The translations under genes and the position numbers were made by a program. The notes under the pieces are model-generated. The model saw nothing but the letters and a program-made list of their open reading frames with translations, was not told the origin of the DNA and did not search any database. 64,000 nucleotides of DNA from Bryopsis sp. KO-2023. Taxonomy: Eukaryota > Chlorophyta > Ulvophyceae > Bryopsidales > Bryopsidaceae. The stretch spans positions 2,294,001 to 2,358,000 of the forward strand of contig BSYQ01000005.1 of assembly GCA_030272585.1 (NCBI GenBank), read 5' to 3'. Positions 32,001 to 44,900 of the stretch are shown piece by piece (the first letter of the stretch is position 1; each line of letters begins with the position of its first letter).

Positions 32001-34121
32001 CATAGAGCTTTCTGAATTGCCATCCGATGAACCTATCATAATACGGATTGACGTCTGTGGTTATGAATGACCGCCTCCAGTCAACACCACAACCCAATTG
32101 CTTCAAATGGTCGATCGCTTTTCCAGGAAAATACTGCAACCAGTGGTGCGCATCCCTGAAAAATAAAAAATAAAAAATGTAGCAGTGCAACCACAGTCAG
32201 TATTTTTTTCCACCCTCCTCAAGCAACAGACATCAGTGGAGCATTTTCACCTGTGTGCTTTACCCCACACTTCTTTATTTATTTATTTTTTGTGGGCGAC
32301 TTTTCTCGGGGTTTTTTTTGTTTTTGAGCTTTTCTTTAAATGAGTTTGTTGACAAGGAAGAGTCCATTAATAATAAATTTCCCTCGATGATAAAATTCAT
32401 CACAAAATAAAAGGGGTGAAAGAATTGACCTTTTTCTTTTTTCGATTGTGAGTGGAATCACGACAGAACAAAAAAAAAAGCCGACAAATGCATAGCGAGG
32501 AGTGACTGAGTTTTCGCACCGGAATTGACCGATTTCTTCTGTAGGGATGCCACTCATCTCGAGAATTTGCCACTGGTAACTGGCTGTTCCTGACTTGGCT
32601 GTCGCTTTGCTTTTCTTACCCTTGAATTTGGATGGATCTTTGACCTCTTTTTCCTCTTCAGCCTGAACACAGACAGGCAAAATATTTGAATAAATATAAA
32701 CATATTAAGAAAATATATAAAAAAATACCAGATACGAGGCTCATGTAGGATTACTGGTGCTGGCCTTTCCAAAGAGTTTGTTGACTTTCAATTGCTCGTG
32801 GATTTTTTCTTTAAATATTCCACAAGCTGGGAGAGGGGGGGGGGGGAGGGCCGCCAAAGAGGTATGAAAACAGACATTGCTCGAGACCATTTTTCTGTTT
32901 CCAACACAGAAATTCAAAATATAATAAGGATAATGGGGCAAATTCTTGATGGAGTGAAAAAGAGCAACAAGCAAGCAAATGATGAACCAAAAGTGTTGAA
33001 TCAACCCCCTTCCCCCCCCCCCCCCCACTCCGTCTTGCTTCCAGGATGTTTTCACATGTTATTTACTCACTTTGGGGGCAGCCTCCGCCTCTTCTTTAGG
33101 AAATTGGGGTGGATTGCCATACTTTTCGATTTCTCTATCCAGTTTGTCTGCACAGGCCTACACATCACATAAACAGAAACGCTCAGTTTATGACATAATG
33201 CCGGCGGCCAGTCACCTTTAAATTTTTATTTTGTAAATGTACGTAGTCAACAAAACACTGGTTGGTCCAGTCTTATGTCCGCTTCTTTAAAAAAAAGTTT
33301 TCAGAAATAGTGTGACTTAATCCTTCACTGAATTTTTGTTCTTTTTTCCCTCTGACCTTGATGGGCATTCCAGTGCAATGGAAAGCTTGAGGGAACAAAA
33401 CATGTTTTCCTCTCAACCTTTCGAAAGCTGCCGAAAACTCTAATTTCGACAAACTGAATGCATGACCCAAATGAAGGAGACCGTTCATATATGGGTAAGG
33501 GAAATTCCCAAAGAACTTCCCATTCACACATTTTCCTGCAAAAAGGGAAAAACACACACACACACATAATTGAAACATTGATTCGACTTTTTCTTTTCTA
33601 AATGAATTGGTCTCGGAATGAGCAGCAAAAACTCAACCACATTCAGAGCAATTCACGCAATGTAATTTTGGACTTTCATTTCTTCTCTCAACAAGAGGGA
33701 ATAAAGCCACCGTTAAAATAAATAATTCAATGTCATCCATTTTGAAAAAGAAGCCCAAAAAAGAAAAAAAAAGATGTCAAAGATAGCTTTGAAAATTACT
33801 CCGATAGTTTTTTTTTTTTTTTGGTACAAAAAGTGTAGCATAACACTGCCCCACTCAACAATGATTGTTAATGCAAAGAAACCATCAAGAAAAAAAAAAA
33901 ACATGTATGTATGTATGTGTGTATATAAATGTCACTTTTTTTTTAAATCATACCATCTGCAGGAACATCAACTTCGAAGGCTTTTTTGGATTCCCATTCT
34001 TTCTGCCGCGCATTTTGAATTTCCAAAAGCAAGTCGCGACGGGAAGTGTTCCCCTACAAGCAATAAAAAAAAGACGTCTACGCATGATCGACCAAACACA
34101 GAGCTTTTTTTCGAATACCAT
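26059..34121 (-). CDS. LARS: Cytosolic leucyl-tRNA synthetase, 18 exons
   Basis: Charges tRNA-Leu with leucine in the cytosol (class Ia synthetase). Exons, 5' to 3' on minus: 34121-34119, 34053-33954, 33535-33357, 33157-33071, 32662-32520, 32155-31973, 31627-31509, 31164-30968, 30565-30408, 29997-29766, 29517-29373, 29055-28915, 28576-28380, 28142-27858, 27718-27399, 27118-26992, 26855-26711, 26504-26059. All junctions are GT-AG and in phase, giving 1068 residues. Visible: HIGH motif HLGH at ~56-59 within [16 protein letters not shown]1 editing domain with [13 protein letters not shown] and [36 protein letters not shown] at ~710-714 in [11 protein letters not shown]. The C-terminus ends [11 protein letters not shown], like the PGNPTAIF endings of plant enzymes, and lacks the extra ~105-residue tail of animal LARS. 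The start exon is only ATG, with good context GCGGCCATGG; this is the least certain part. Confidence 0.93.
29576..29653. repeat. ATGCA/ATGTA pentanucleotide microsatellite in a LARS intron
   Basis: Runs of AATGT, then AATGC seven or more times, then AATGT and ATTGT again. The order T-C-T within units makes it roughly symmetrical. It lies in the intron between LARS exons 10 and 11. Confidence 0.85.
31405..31429 (+). repeat. 25-base G run in a LARS intron
   Basis: An uninterrupted 25-G tract (C on the transcribed sense strand) preceded by a (CA)n run, between LARS exons 7 and 8. A C-run of about 12 sits near 33017 in another LARS intron. Confidence 0.9.
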
Positions 34122-35489
34122 GGCCGCACCCCCCCCCCAAAGAACCGACATTTCTACAGTGTCCGAAAGATCCGCCGCCTTACGGAAGCAGTGAGAGCCC
34201 CTTCTTGCAGTTTTCCTGTCGAGATTTTGGCTCAACACCACCCTGCGTACCTCCCCAGATGCCGCCATTGCCCTTTAACGCTTGGTTTCCCCGAATTAGG
34301 CCCGCAACCGAAAGTCTGAACAAATATATGATAAATCTGTCAGGAAAACGGGATGGGGGAATGCTTCCAGCAATATATCCACTAGATTTCCAGCTAGATA
34401 CCAGCTTCAGGGAATCCAGGACTGAACTGGATTTCTGACAAGACGGACCATCATTTGGATTTTCAGCATTAAACTTCCAGGTGTACTTCCTTCGACATGC
34501 CTTTCGGGCAAACAGAACACGATTGGGAGCTGTCTGACATGGGAATTTTCTTCCGTTGGTCTGTTTTGGAGGAAAGGGCTCGGAGAAAAATTTCCTCCTA
34601 AAATCCCTTGCAAGAAAAGATCTCCTTTTTCCCCACAGAGAAAGAATGTTGACGGCCGCTCAGTTGTAGAATGGAAAGCACTGTGAATCCATTTTCACGA
34701 TCAACACTAGGCTTTTTGTTTGGCCCTGTGAGGTTGTGAGGGATCTTTTTTTTTTCTGTGAGCAGTCGATTCAATTCTGTCTGCCAATTCTAGCGAGCCC
34801 TTCATCCAATTTCTGACAATGGATATCCAGAGCAAACTGACCGGCCCACACTCGCCACAACAATCATATGCACATCTACAACCCGATGCACAACTAAAAC
34901 ATAAGCCTGTGGGTGTTTTAATCAACCCGGCCCACAAACTTGGGATATTTTTCCTATTGTTTCATATCAAACCCAGCAATCCAACATGTGGACTCCATTT
35001 ATTATTTTCCCATCCCGAATTTTATTCCTTTCAAAGACAATTTCTGGCGAGGAATTTCTCCTCCCCCTCCTTACCACTGCTTTTTAAATTCCCCTTTTGG
35101 TTTTTAATCTATATATTCACAGACAAAATCAGACATTCATCTCCTTACAACGGACGAAATTCGACAAAACCGGAGACCAATCCTCCAAAAAACCCAAAAA
35201 TACTCCCAAGATATTCCAAATCTTCCCACCATTTATAAGTTAATTCCTGATCTCTTTTTTAAATGCTGATTTTTTGTTTCCCTCATGTTTCCTCTCTTCT
35301 TCGGTTTTTTCCCAGAAGTATTTTTTTTGCTTGTTTTGTTTGTTTGGGACGGGAAACCCTGCTTCCCCCTGACCATTAAAAAAAAAACTGCCAGTTTCCC
35401 TCTCCACTGTGATTGATTTTTTTGGAAAACCTTCCTTTGTACCCATATTGACAGCCCACCCTGCAGGCAGAGGAAACCCAATCGGTACT
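34122..35489. other. Intergenic: LARS promoter side and HU 3' side
   Basis: 1.37 kb between the LARS start codon and the HU stop. ORFs at 34205-34438 and 34819-35238 (plus) show no recognisable domain and no splice context. The LARS promoter must lie at the low-coordinate end. A 10-C run at 34130-34138 is immediately upstream of the LARS ATG. Confidence 0.4.
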
Positions 35490-35912
35490 TTAATCGAGTT
35501 CGGCCGTCTCTGGCGCAAGTCTGATGGCCACATGTTCCTTGAAAGTCTTCGACGCCGTGAAACGAGGGACGACTTTCGCATCCGTGACGAAAGTCTCGCC
35601 GGTTCTCGGGTTTCTGGACCGTCGCGCTTTTTGAGTGATGGGGGCGAACGTTCCGAAACCCGGCAAGGTCACCTTTTCCCCCTCGGCCACAATCTCGACG
35701 ACGGTGTCCAGCGTCAATTTCGTGAGTGTGTAAGCCTCATTCGAGCCCAAAAACTCTTGTTTCAACGCTAGCCGTCGCGCAATCTCCTTCACGCCTGCCC
35801 GAGCGATCTGCACGGAGCCACGCGAGGAGCGATGCGGCACCCGAACCACGACGGAATCTCCGAACGGGTGAGTGAGCTGCGCCTTGTTGATGGAAATATG
35901 CGGGCACGCCAT
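35490..35912 (-). CDS. HU/IHF-family DNA-binding protein
   Basis: A single uninterrupted 140-codon ORF starting at the ATG 35912-35910. Residues ~60-135 carry the bacterial DNA-binding fold: TKLTLDTVVEIVAEGEKVTL, the diagnostic PGFGTFAP strand turn, then ARRSRNPRTGETFV (the beta-arm with RNPxTG) and KVVPRFTASKTFKEHV. HU bends and compacts DNA as a dimer. The N-terminal ~45 residues (with SSRGSVQIARAGVKEIARR) are longer than in bacterial HU and are basic, but not obviously a transit peptide. Its neighbours have introns and look nuclear, so this is a nuclear gene; product location could be plastid, mitochondrion or nucleus. Related proteins occur in dinoflagellates, apicomplexans and some algae. 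Confidence 0.88.
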   Translation of the reverse strand: MACPHISINKAQLTHPFGDSVVVRVPHRSSRGSVQIARAGVKEIARRLALKQEFLGSNEAYTLTKLTLDTVVEIVAEGEKVTLPGFGTFAPITQKARRSRNPRTGETFVTDAKVVPRFTASKTFKEHVAIRLAPETAELD

Positions 35913-36672
35913 GGTTGTAGCTTAATCCAGCGCGCCCCCAAACGAATCGATCAAGCGAGGAAGACGGTCGGCAGACAAACTCAACCGCTGGCGTTCTGTT
36001 CACTTCGAGCGTCGTACGAGAGTCGCACAGCTGTCGTACGATGGTTGATTCCCTCATCCATGGAAATTCTGAAATCCACACCCCAATTTTCTTGCTGCTG
36101 CGGGGCAAACTGCTGCCGATATCCTTCGTGCACGTTCGCCCAGGAGGAAAAAGTTCCTGTTTACATTCTCCCAGCTATTTTTTGTTTCCATTTTCCCTCG
36201 TCGCGCTGGATTTTGCACGACACCGGTTGCAGCAGCAGGATTTGCTTCACCCTTTTTTCCTGATTTGTTGGAGGATTTTTCAGCCGCTGGGGTACGATTC
36301 GCTCTGTGTTGGTGGCGGCGGAGGGACCAAATCCAACCATCCCCGTGTGGGTTGTAAAACGAACGAGAGGACAAGCGTCGGCTCAAGTGTATCGATTTGA
36401 CAGGAAACCCGCATGTAGGTTGCTGGGGGTTCAGCGTCCCATCCAGTCCAGACCGACAAGGGATAGCTTGTTCTGCAGCGAACGTTGTAAGGGGCAGTTC
36501 CTGTTCCAAATGACATAGGACTTAGCGGCGAACCTAGGCGTGAAATTTTTCCCGAGGGAACAGCGGCAGAACGGAAGTTTCAGCAAAGGTTGTACATTGA
36601 GGGAAAAGGGGGTAGCAGTGTCCAGAGGAAGCAGCAAAAACAAATACGTTTTCGAACGGAAAATTTATCGGG
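35913..36672. promoter_or_regulatory. Divergent promoter region between HU-like and AP2 genes
   Basis: 760 bp separate the divergent start codons. The region is GC-richer than the introns, contains AGTCGCACAGCTGTCGTACG-like palindromic words near 36010 and GTACGATTCG near 36291, and has no TATA box at a convincing distance. ORFs crossing it (for example 36054-36509, minus) look like chance frames. Confidence 0.4.
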
Positions 36673-39600
36673 ATGGAGCCAGGGCCGGTGCCGGTTGTGG
36701 AGGAAAACTGCCCGACCGGCACGTTTCTGAGATCGGACAGCGACAATTCGCGTCTCAGCGGGAATGCAGTCTTGACTCTGGACGCCTCGGGAATAATAGG
36801 TGAGCTGCGGAATCCAGCGAGTGGGATGGCCACTGTGACGAATGGCTGCGAGTTCTTCCAGCCCACTTGGCGGGAATTTTCGGCGACTTTGGCGCGTAAA
36901 CAAGATCCCAGCGGTGCGCCAGATGCCCACTCGTCGCAACCGGTCCATAGCCGCACCGGGCAAGGAGGAGGTAGCATGGGGGGCGATCGAGAATCGGGCA
37001 CTGAAGAGAACGACGCTTTGGCCAAGGAATTTATGGCTGTTGTGGGGGAGTATTTCGATGTCGAAGGCGGGAAGCCACGAGTGGAGCTGAGATTGAACAC
37101 GGCGGCGCTGGGCACTCGAAGAGGTCCACCAAGCTCGAGTTCGGACTTCCGGGGGGTCACCAGACACAGGTAAAAAGGCATGCCTTCCGATTCGATAACC
37201 CAAGTACTGTGGGTTGGCTAAGTAGCCAGGGTGTGAAATCATTGGACTCGGGGGATGTGTTGACTTTGGTTGGGCCGAAACGCCCGTCACAACGAGCGCC
37301 AATGAAACACTCTTGGTGCGCGCGCGCGCCCCCGATTCTGTCTGGCGGCTGACGCCAGTCGCACATTCGGTACTCACTGAGTAAAACACGTAGAATCTGG
37401 TTCGAACAAATGGGAGGGTGTGGAGTGAATTCATTTTGGTGTGTACTCAGAGTACCCCTTTTTTTTTATGACTTTATTTCAATTTGACAGTTTTATTTTA
37501 GTTTGCCATTCCAGTTGCATTAGAAAAAAAAAAGCACAGATTTTTCAGCAAAATGACTCTGTGGTTTGTTATTGTTATGAAGGCGGACCAAGAAATGGGA
37601 GTCGCACATTTGGTATGACAAAAGACAGCTCTACCTTGGGGGTTTCAAAGTTGCGGTTGATGCTGCCAAGGTAAGCAAATGGTGGTGAGTTTTGTTTCAG
37701 TTTCTTTTCAGGTGCTTGGGGCTGTCTGTTCACTGTCTTGTGGTGGGCACGCTGAGTGCATCGTTTGCTCACTCTCTGTACCATTTTATTTTTTTGTTCA
37801 TATATTTTTATTTTATATATTTATTTATTCATATTATGCACTATATATTTTTGTAGACATTTATCTTTTTTTTGGAAAAGTGACATATGACAACCACAGG
37901 TTGGTTTTTTTTAATCTTTTTTTGTTTTTTTTCTGATTTTTTATGCAAACGAATGACTACACACGTCAATCTGATTTTTATGCAGGCCCATGATATCATG
38001 GGATTGAAATTGAAAAGGAGTCTTGCCCACACAAACTTCGAGCCGCAAGGTTACCAGAAGCTCATGAGGTTTTTGGAGAAACTGCCCAAGGTGCACACAA
38101 CCCCCACCTGCTTTTCCTAATGTCTATTCATCTGTTCTGTTGTTGCGTTTTATCCATCGTCTCAAATTCCTGATCTTAAGCAATGCGCCTTGGGCATCTC
38201 AACTGACAGACTGGACTTCTCTAAAGTTTTCCCGGAATTTTCGAGGGATTAAAAACATAGATTAGTTTATATTGAGTTTGGTATCTTGGGGGTATTGGGG
38301 AAATTCAGGAGACTGTCATCGATGCATTGAGGATGTGCAGCAAAGGAAACGGTGCGGCGCGTGTTGCCCACCGAAATCGGGCTCCAAGGATTTTCCGAAA
38401 ATCGCCCATGCCGCGAAATCGCCAGCAGGTACCACTCGCGTCACATCCAGAAATTAAATGGGAATTACATCAAAATAAATGAATTAATTTTTTTTTCAAT
38501 TTTAATTTTAAAGGATTTAATTTTTAAAAGCAAAAGCTCGGGTGTTTTCAGAAGACTAAGTGGGGTGTGTTGGGAGACATCTCTGTTGCAGGATATCGGA
38601 GGAACTCTTGCGCTTCGGACGATTTCTGACATGGACAGGAATGTTATAGCACATCCACTGAGTGTGGCAGACAATATCCATGCAACCCTATTACCCAGAG
38701 CCTGGAGCACTGATCGGCAAATACCTGTAAGTCACCCCGCAGTCCCCCTTTCAACATCCCTTTTCTTTAACAACACTAGTGTTATGCAACACTAGGAAAA
38801 CACCACCCGGCCCGGAATCTTGCCAACGGGAAATCGATCGAGGGATGGAATGACAATGCTTTGTCTAAATCCTCTATCATGACTGAATTCGATCAGAACA
38901 ATGGCCGGGTGTGGTTTGAAAGGCATGCTATTCTTGTAAAGTAAGATGTGCAAATCAGTTTTTGATTCTTTCTTGTGGCATATCGATTGTAAGTATCATT
39001 TGTAAACCTAAGACCTGTGTGCATCTCCAGGAATTGAAACAGGGTGCAAGCATTCGACATCACCCCAGGCTTTCTGGAGGAAACATGGTGGACTATGTTC
39101 ATATCCCAGGGCATTTGAATGGAGCGTGTGAGGTGTTCGATTCCTCATGGAGGCCAGAGAAATCGGAGCCCCCCTCCACACCATTCGTTCTGGCCGACCG
39201 GCAGGCAGAGCTCCTGGCGATGGATGCCTCCACGGGGCCGTGCCATTTGAGACAGCAGGATTCTTGCGAATTCGATGTCGCCCGGAGGAGAATGGAGCGG
39301 CCTCGTGAAACGAATAATAAAATCGTCCTGGTGGGATGTTTCATCCATTCATGTGTCACTGAACAGTAGGGAGGGAGTTACGGAACGCTTTTTGTCGATC
39401 GATGTTGTGTGCATGAGCAAATTCCATTCCAATTTTGATGGTGTTAGTTCTGGCATCCTGAGAATTGCTCGACTTTTTCTGCGAGGAAAGGTTTAGGTTG
39501 CCCATTTCCTCCGTGAGAAAATCAAATGCAGTGCTACGATTAAGCATACTAAAAAGTTATTGAGTTTTGCACCAGATGGGTACCACCTAGGAAATAATGG

Positions 39601-41958
39601 AAAAAGCAAGATGTTGAAATGTATGTGTTGGTATGCCTATGCTAAGTATGCCGACCATATGTTTGTGTTAATTATAGACATTTCCAAACACCGGTGGAGA
39701 AGGACTTTCGATGCCCAGGGGAATGATGCCATCCCTCCAGGAGTTGTTGAATGCTTCTGGTGAGGTCCAGTTCTTTCAGATTTCCCTTACCCTATACTCA
39801 GGGGGATTTTTGCCCTTTTTCTCCATAGTTTCCAGCCCCCAAAAAATGTGTTTCTTCGAAGCTGTTTTCTGGTTTTGTGTCTTTTCTGGTTTTGTGTCCT
39901 CAATTTTCAGTTCGTGTCTTATGTTTATTGGTGTGGAGAGCTACATATGCACGTCTGTCAGACCTGTTAATGTTTTTTTGGTTTTTATTCTGAACTGTCT
40001 GCCTGTTTTTTGGTGGGGAGTGAAAGTTTTTATCGGAATGCAGGTGATATCGGGGAGCAAGGACAAATTGCATCAACAAGCGGTCCGAACAGTGGTCTTT
40101 TCCAATCCCCAGATACTCTATTTGTTAAGGTGGGGGACAATTCTTCATGTTTCTTTGTTGTTTTTTTGTGCATCATAGGTTCAATAATTGAAATGTAAAG
40201 TCCAGGAATCAACCAGGCTACAAAAAAACCACCAGCCTACTAGTCAAAGAAAACCAAATTAAAATGAGTTGACAAATATGAATGACAGGCTAGGATGGAT
40301 TCTTTCAAATGGAACAATAGTTGGTCATCTGGTCTTTTTCTTTTTTTTGCCTTGCTTTATTGAGTGCAGAGAATCCAACCCACAAAAAAGCATGAAACGA
40401 AATCTGTCCGCATCGGACTCACAGCTTTGATTTCATGCGTTCCTAGAAAAAAATTGGAATTTGTTTGTGTGGATTAGGTTCCGGTGATACCTAGCAAAGT
40501 GATTCGATATCCAGCGGCAACTCTTTCTGCCCCAAGCTTTCCTCCATCGGCATCCTTCCCCATGTCCACATCGACACCTGTGGTTGAACAACAGGTAGAA
40601 AAAAACCATTATAAACATTAGAACGTAATCAAGGGAAGCCAAATCCTCTCTTCCCCCTCCCCCCCCCCCCTCTTTTTTTGCATCTGATCCTCAAAATATA
40701 AAGCATTTCTTTAGAAATTGCCATAAAAACGAGATTCAAAAGCACAAGATGATTTGATCGTTAATTTTTTGGGGGAGAAATTTATAGTGGTGCTCTTCAT
40801 CACAATTATCCTGCTTTGGTATGGGAAATTTATGAATGAAAAATGGGGGATCAAACCTTGCCTGGAACCCCCACTGTAGATTTCTCTGGAATTTTTTTAT
40901 CAATCCATTTTGTGGAAAGAAAGGAAGGATGCGAATGTGGGGGCGTTTTTTTTCTTCTTTCTTTTCCCAATTTTCCTTTTTTTTTTTTTTTGGGGGGGGG
41001 GTGGGGGTGAGGGGAGGGAGGATACGACGTAGGAAATCTATGAGAGGAAGGATTGATGGTATGTTGTGTTCTGTTTTGCATATGGCATTGATGAAACTTC
41101 GCTTCAAACAAACAAATTGTTATGAAAACCCAAACAGATGGCAGAAGAAGTCCCGATGCAATTCATTGTGCCTCGCTCGACAATGGGCTTTGATGGTGGC
41201 AACCGGGATGGATCTTCCCTCAACCAAGTAATGCGAACATCTGCCAGAGACGGCGCAACACGCTACGGGGTGGGCATGCGAAAAGATTCTCTTTTTCTGA
41301 CACGGAAAGCGTCTTCCCAACCCCTTTGGGTTGTGGGGACATATCTTCAGGGATTCAGTGGGGGGAGGAAGTATTTTGTCTTCAAGTTTGGCGGTTGTTT
41401 TTTTGGCCAAGAGATATTTCAATGGAACAAAAAGTTGCACAGCAGTAAATGCCAGCAGTGCAGGCGTCTGTCTGACCTAAGAGCGGGGGTTTTGTAGAGG
41501 AAGAAGTACAAGCCAACACTTTTCCTCCCGTGCAAACATTTTTAAATCTTCGTTCCTTGTCTATAGACCAATGTATGGTTGATGGAAGCCCCTTGTGATT
41601 TTTCCAATCCAAACCATATGGTAATAATTTTTCACAGATTTGTTTGAGGAATTAACCATGTTTCAGTTTTTAATATCACCACCTTTAAGGTAAATTCTTG
41701 AAAACTCACTGATGTGCCGCATTTTCTCAGGTGCCATATTCTTTTGTCGTCAAGACTTTTTTTTTTGCTAAAAATTATTTTTGTTCGTTTTGTTGGGGTG
41801 GGGTCAATCAACAGGTCGGCCTTGAATCGCAGCAGCAACAACCTCGACTGGCCCCCAGCGAGAATAACTTATTTCCCTTTGGCATTTCAGATGGGAGATC
41901 AGAAACTCCCACCAGCGACATAGGAAACAGTGGATCGCTGGGAGATGCTGCTTACTAA
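36673..41958 (+). CDS. AP2-domain transcription factor, 11 exons
   Basis: Exons 36673-37169, 37583-37670, 37986-38090, 38309-38428, 38592-38726, 39031-39330, 39678-39759, 40044-40129, 40478-40594, 41138-41269, 41815-41958. All junctions are GT-AG with matching phases, giving 601 residues. One AP2/ERF-type DNA-binding domain starts at ~157: SDFRGVTRHR then RTKKWESHIWYDKRQLYLGG and FKVAVDAAKAHDIMGLKLKR, with the conserved RGVTRHR, WESHIW, YLGGF and A-A-x-AxD positions. It spans exons 1-3. The N-terminus is acidic and Ser/Gly-rich. The long C-terminus (IGEQGQIASTSGPNSG, VEQQ, LESQQQQPRLAPSENN) is low complexity, as in transcription activators. Exon 7 can be read in two frames; I chose the one that keeps phase on both sides. 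Role: nuclear gene regulation; targets unknown. Confidence 0.88.
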
Positions 41959-44900
41959 ACAAAAAACAAAAACCTCCGGCAATCTCCCCTCACAGCAAAA
42001 AAGATAAAAAGGGGGGGTCGAGTAGTGGTTGTGGCTTGAAGGAGGGGGGGAGGGGAGTAGTGAGAAAAAGTGAAATTCCCCATTTCTAGACTGTAAAACC
42101 CCCTTCTGTTGCGCAAGGTGTAAGAGAATAGCCCCCCCCTGTTTTTGCCTGTTGAAATAATCGGGTTGGATGTTTATCCGAAAAGAAATGGCAAGTGAGG
42201 AGGAGGAGGGAAATTCTTAAGAAAAATGAGGGAAGAAAAGGAAAAAAAAGAAAAAATCTTGATTGGGGTTACATATACTGACAGATTTTTAGGACCATGA
42301 GGAAAAAAAAAGGGAAAAAAAAACTGCACCACCGACGTAACACTGATTCAAATCAGACAGATAAGAGTTTCGATGTCTTTTCTTTTTGAATTAAAAAAAA
42401 AAAGAAAGAAAAAAGATAGAATTTTTAGCCATTGGAGCAATTTCCTGTTGCTTCTTTGCACATAGAGGAAAAAAAAGAAAAAAAGAGAGAAACCTTTTTG
42501 GGGTGATATTTTGGAGAGGTCGGGGGACTTTGGGGTGGTTGGTTCAAGGCTAGATTTTTTTAAAATTCACATTTTATGAAATCGAAGTTTCAAGTCAGGT
42601 ACGTTACTTGCCTCCATAGTCTTGCTTAGTCAGGGGAGGATATGGAGTGGGTTGGGTAGATAGATAGTTATTTTTCACTTTGGGAGGGGGGGGGGGGGGG
42701 TTAGATTGGGACCTGGAGTGCATTTGTAGCATTTTTCATCGAAAATTTTACACTGGGCTTATTTCTATCCTTGCATGTGTAGACCTGCATTCGAATTCGG
42801 GGCGGTTTTTGTGGGAAACCAGGTTATCTCCTCAAAAAAAAAATATATATCCCGAAGAAAACAGTACAAGGAAAAAAACAGTACTCTCGTGAATTCAGGT
42901 CGCATAAATTCGTTTGCTTGGATGCTACCCAAGTCTTCGTTTTTTTTCTTCTTCTTCTTTTCTCTTTTCACAGCACTTCAAAAATTTTGTTCAGGGGGAT
43001 GGGTTTTTTTCGAGGGGCTGCAGGGTATCCGGCCATTAATATCAATTAAAGTCTTTTCTTTCATGAAATTTGGCTGTTTGGGTACCTGGATTTTCTCAAC
43101 CTTTGAAAAGTGGATTCTGTAATCCAGTTTCAGTTTCTGGGATGCAGGATTTGAAAGCTTGGGAAGTTCATGGATTCCAGAGTGGAGTTTCTGGGGAAAA
43201 GGCAGATTTATGGATTCATTTATGGATATTTTGGACACTGGGTTTTGGTGTGGCAGATTGGGCTGGTACTTGGTGATACTGAAAAAACAAAATGCTGGAA
43301 TTAGCGATACTTGGCCGGATTTCTGGCACAGATAGGATGTAACAGAACAAAAGGGAGAAGGTCCCGAATTGCAATTTTGGTTTAGCTTTTAAAAAAGAAA
43401 AAGATATATATAGATATATATCATCTTTAGGACACGTTTTGGGATATTGGGCAGGTTGGGGGGGAGGGGGGGGAGGGAGGGCGGTAATCCAAGAAATATA
43501 TGAAAGAATATATAGCAAGGCCACAAAAGCTTACGGGTTCATCGAAATCATCAAATCAAGTAGGGGGGGTGGGGATAGATGTCCGTTCCAAAGAAAGGTA
43601 TAGTGGTGCTGTCACTTTTCAGTGGCGAGTTTAGGCTCCTGGCAATCATGGGGGGACCAACATTTGTACTGGCATTTTCAGCCATCTGTACCGCCACCCT
43701 TTTCCAGAAAAGCACAAAACGCTCTGTACCTGTGTTAAAAGGTATGGGTGCTTTTGTGAAACAGGGATGTTTGGCTCGAATAGTGGAGCAAAAAAGATTG
43801 ATTCTCGGTTATTCCTCTGTAGTTTTTTCTAATTGGGAAAATCTTGCAGGTGGTTGGATGAAACAATGGTCAGAATGAGTTGAAAAAGAAAAAAAAAGAA
43901 AGGAAAGAGGGTGGTTAAGAGAGGTAGTTCTTGTTTCGCGAAGTTGTGTGTATGGAGTGATTTTATCGCAAGTTCGGCTTCCATTGATGACTGAAAAAAA
44001 AAAGCAACAGAATAGCATGATTTTTTTCAAATTTTAAAATCGTAGATTGCTCTAATGGAGATGTTGAAAAAAAAAAAAGAAAAAAAGAAAAAACAAGATC
44101 GAGTTTATGACGAAGGAGAGAAAAAAATGGTATAAAGCCAAGAAGGAGCTTTTGCTATTTAATGTCTAAACTTTTAGTGAGAAAAAAACTCGAACATTTA
44201 AAGAAAAGAAACAAAGAAACAAGTAGAGCTGCTTAGTATTAAAAGAAAGAAAAAAAAAAGAACTGTAGATGCGAAACCCAACAAAGAAAAAAAGAATCGG
44301 AATGCCGTGCGCTAAGGGAAAAAAAAGGAGAACAATTTTTTTTTAGGGTGCATAGACAAGCATTCGAAATCCTCCACAAATCGTGGTACATTTTCTAACC
44401 GACTGTTAGGGGAGGTCGATTCTCTGTTGTGATTTTGTTGAATCATTGGAGGGTAAGCGGGGGGGGGGGCATCCTGCTGTTCGTTTCACTGGCCATCGGC
44501 GAAATTTCTTTTTTTTTTGTTTCATTTCGATGCGATCGATTTGCAGATTGGATACCTGTGGGTGGCTGGCACTGCTTTGTGGTGTACCAAGAGTGTTTCC
44601 TTCTGATGTTTCAATAATGGAATTGCTTGATCCTTTGTAACAATTGACTTGTTGGGCACCTAAGCGAAACGAGAAGTTTTGTGCAATCAGCAAGGGTTCA
44701 TATCTGCATCCCAGCTTCTGTGAAAACAAATGTTGGATTTTTGGGGGGTTTTTTTTTTGGGGGGGGGGGGGGGGGTAGAGATCCAGTTGCTCGGAAGGAG
44801 ATTCTGGAATCTGTTTACACTTGAGTAGGTTGTTGCTGTGGCTGTACACCTTTTTCGTTACATGAGTACGTATTTATTGCCACAACAATCAAACCAGTGT

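Noticed and set aside
36534..37434. Long minus-strand ORFs of 215 and 284 codons
   Set aside because: They are antisense to exon 1 of the AP2 gene, which has domain, splice and phase support; no domain is seen in the antisense products.
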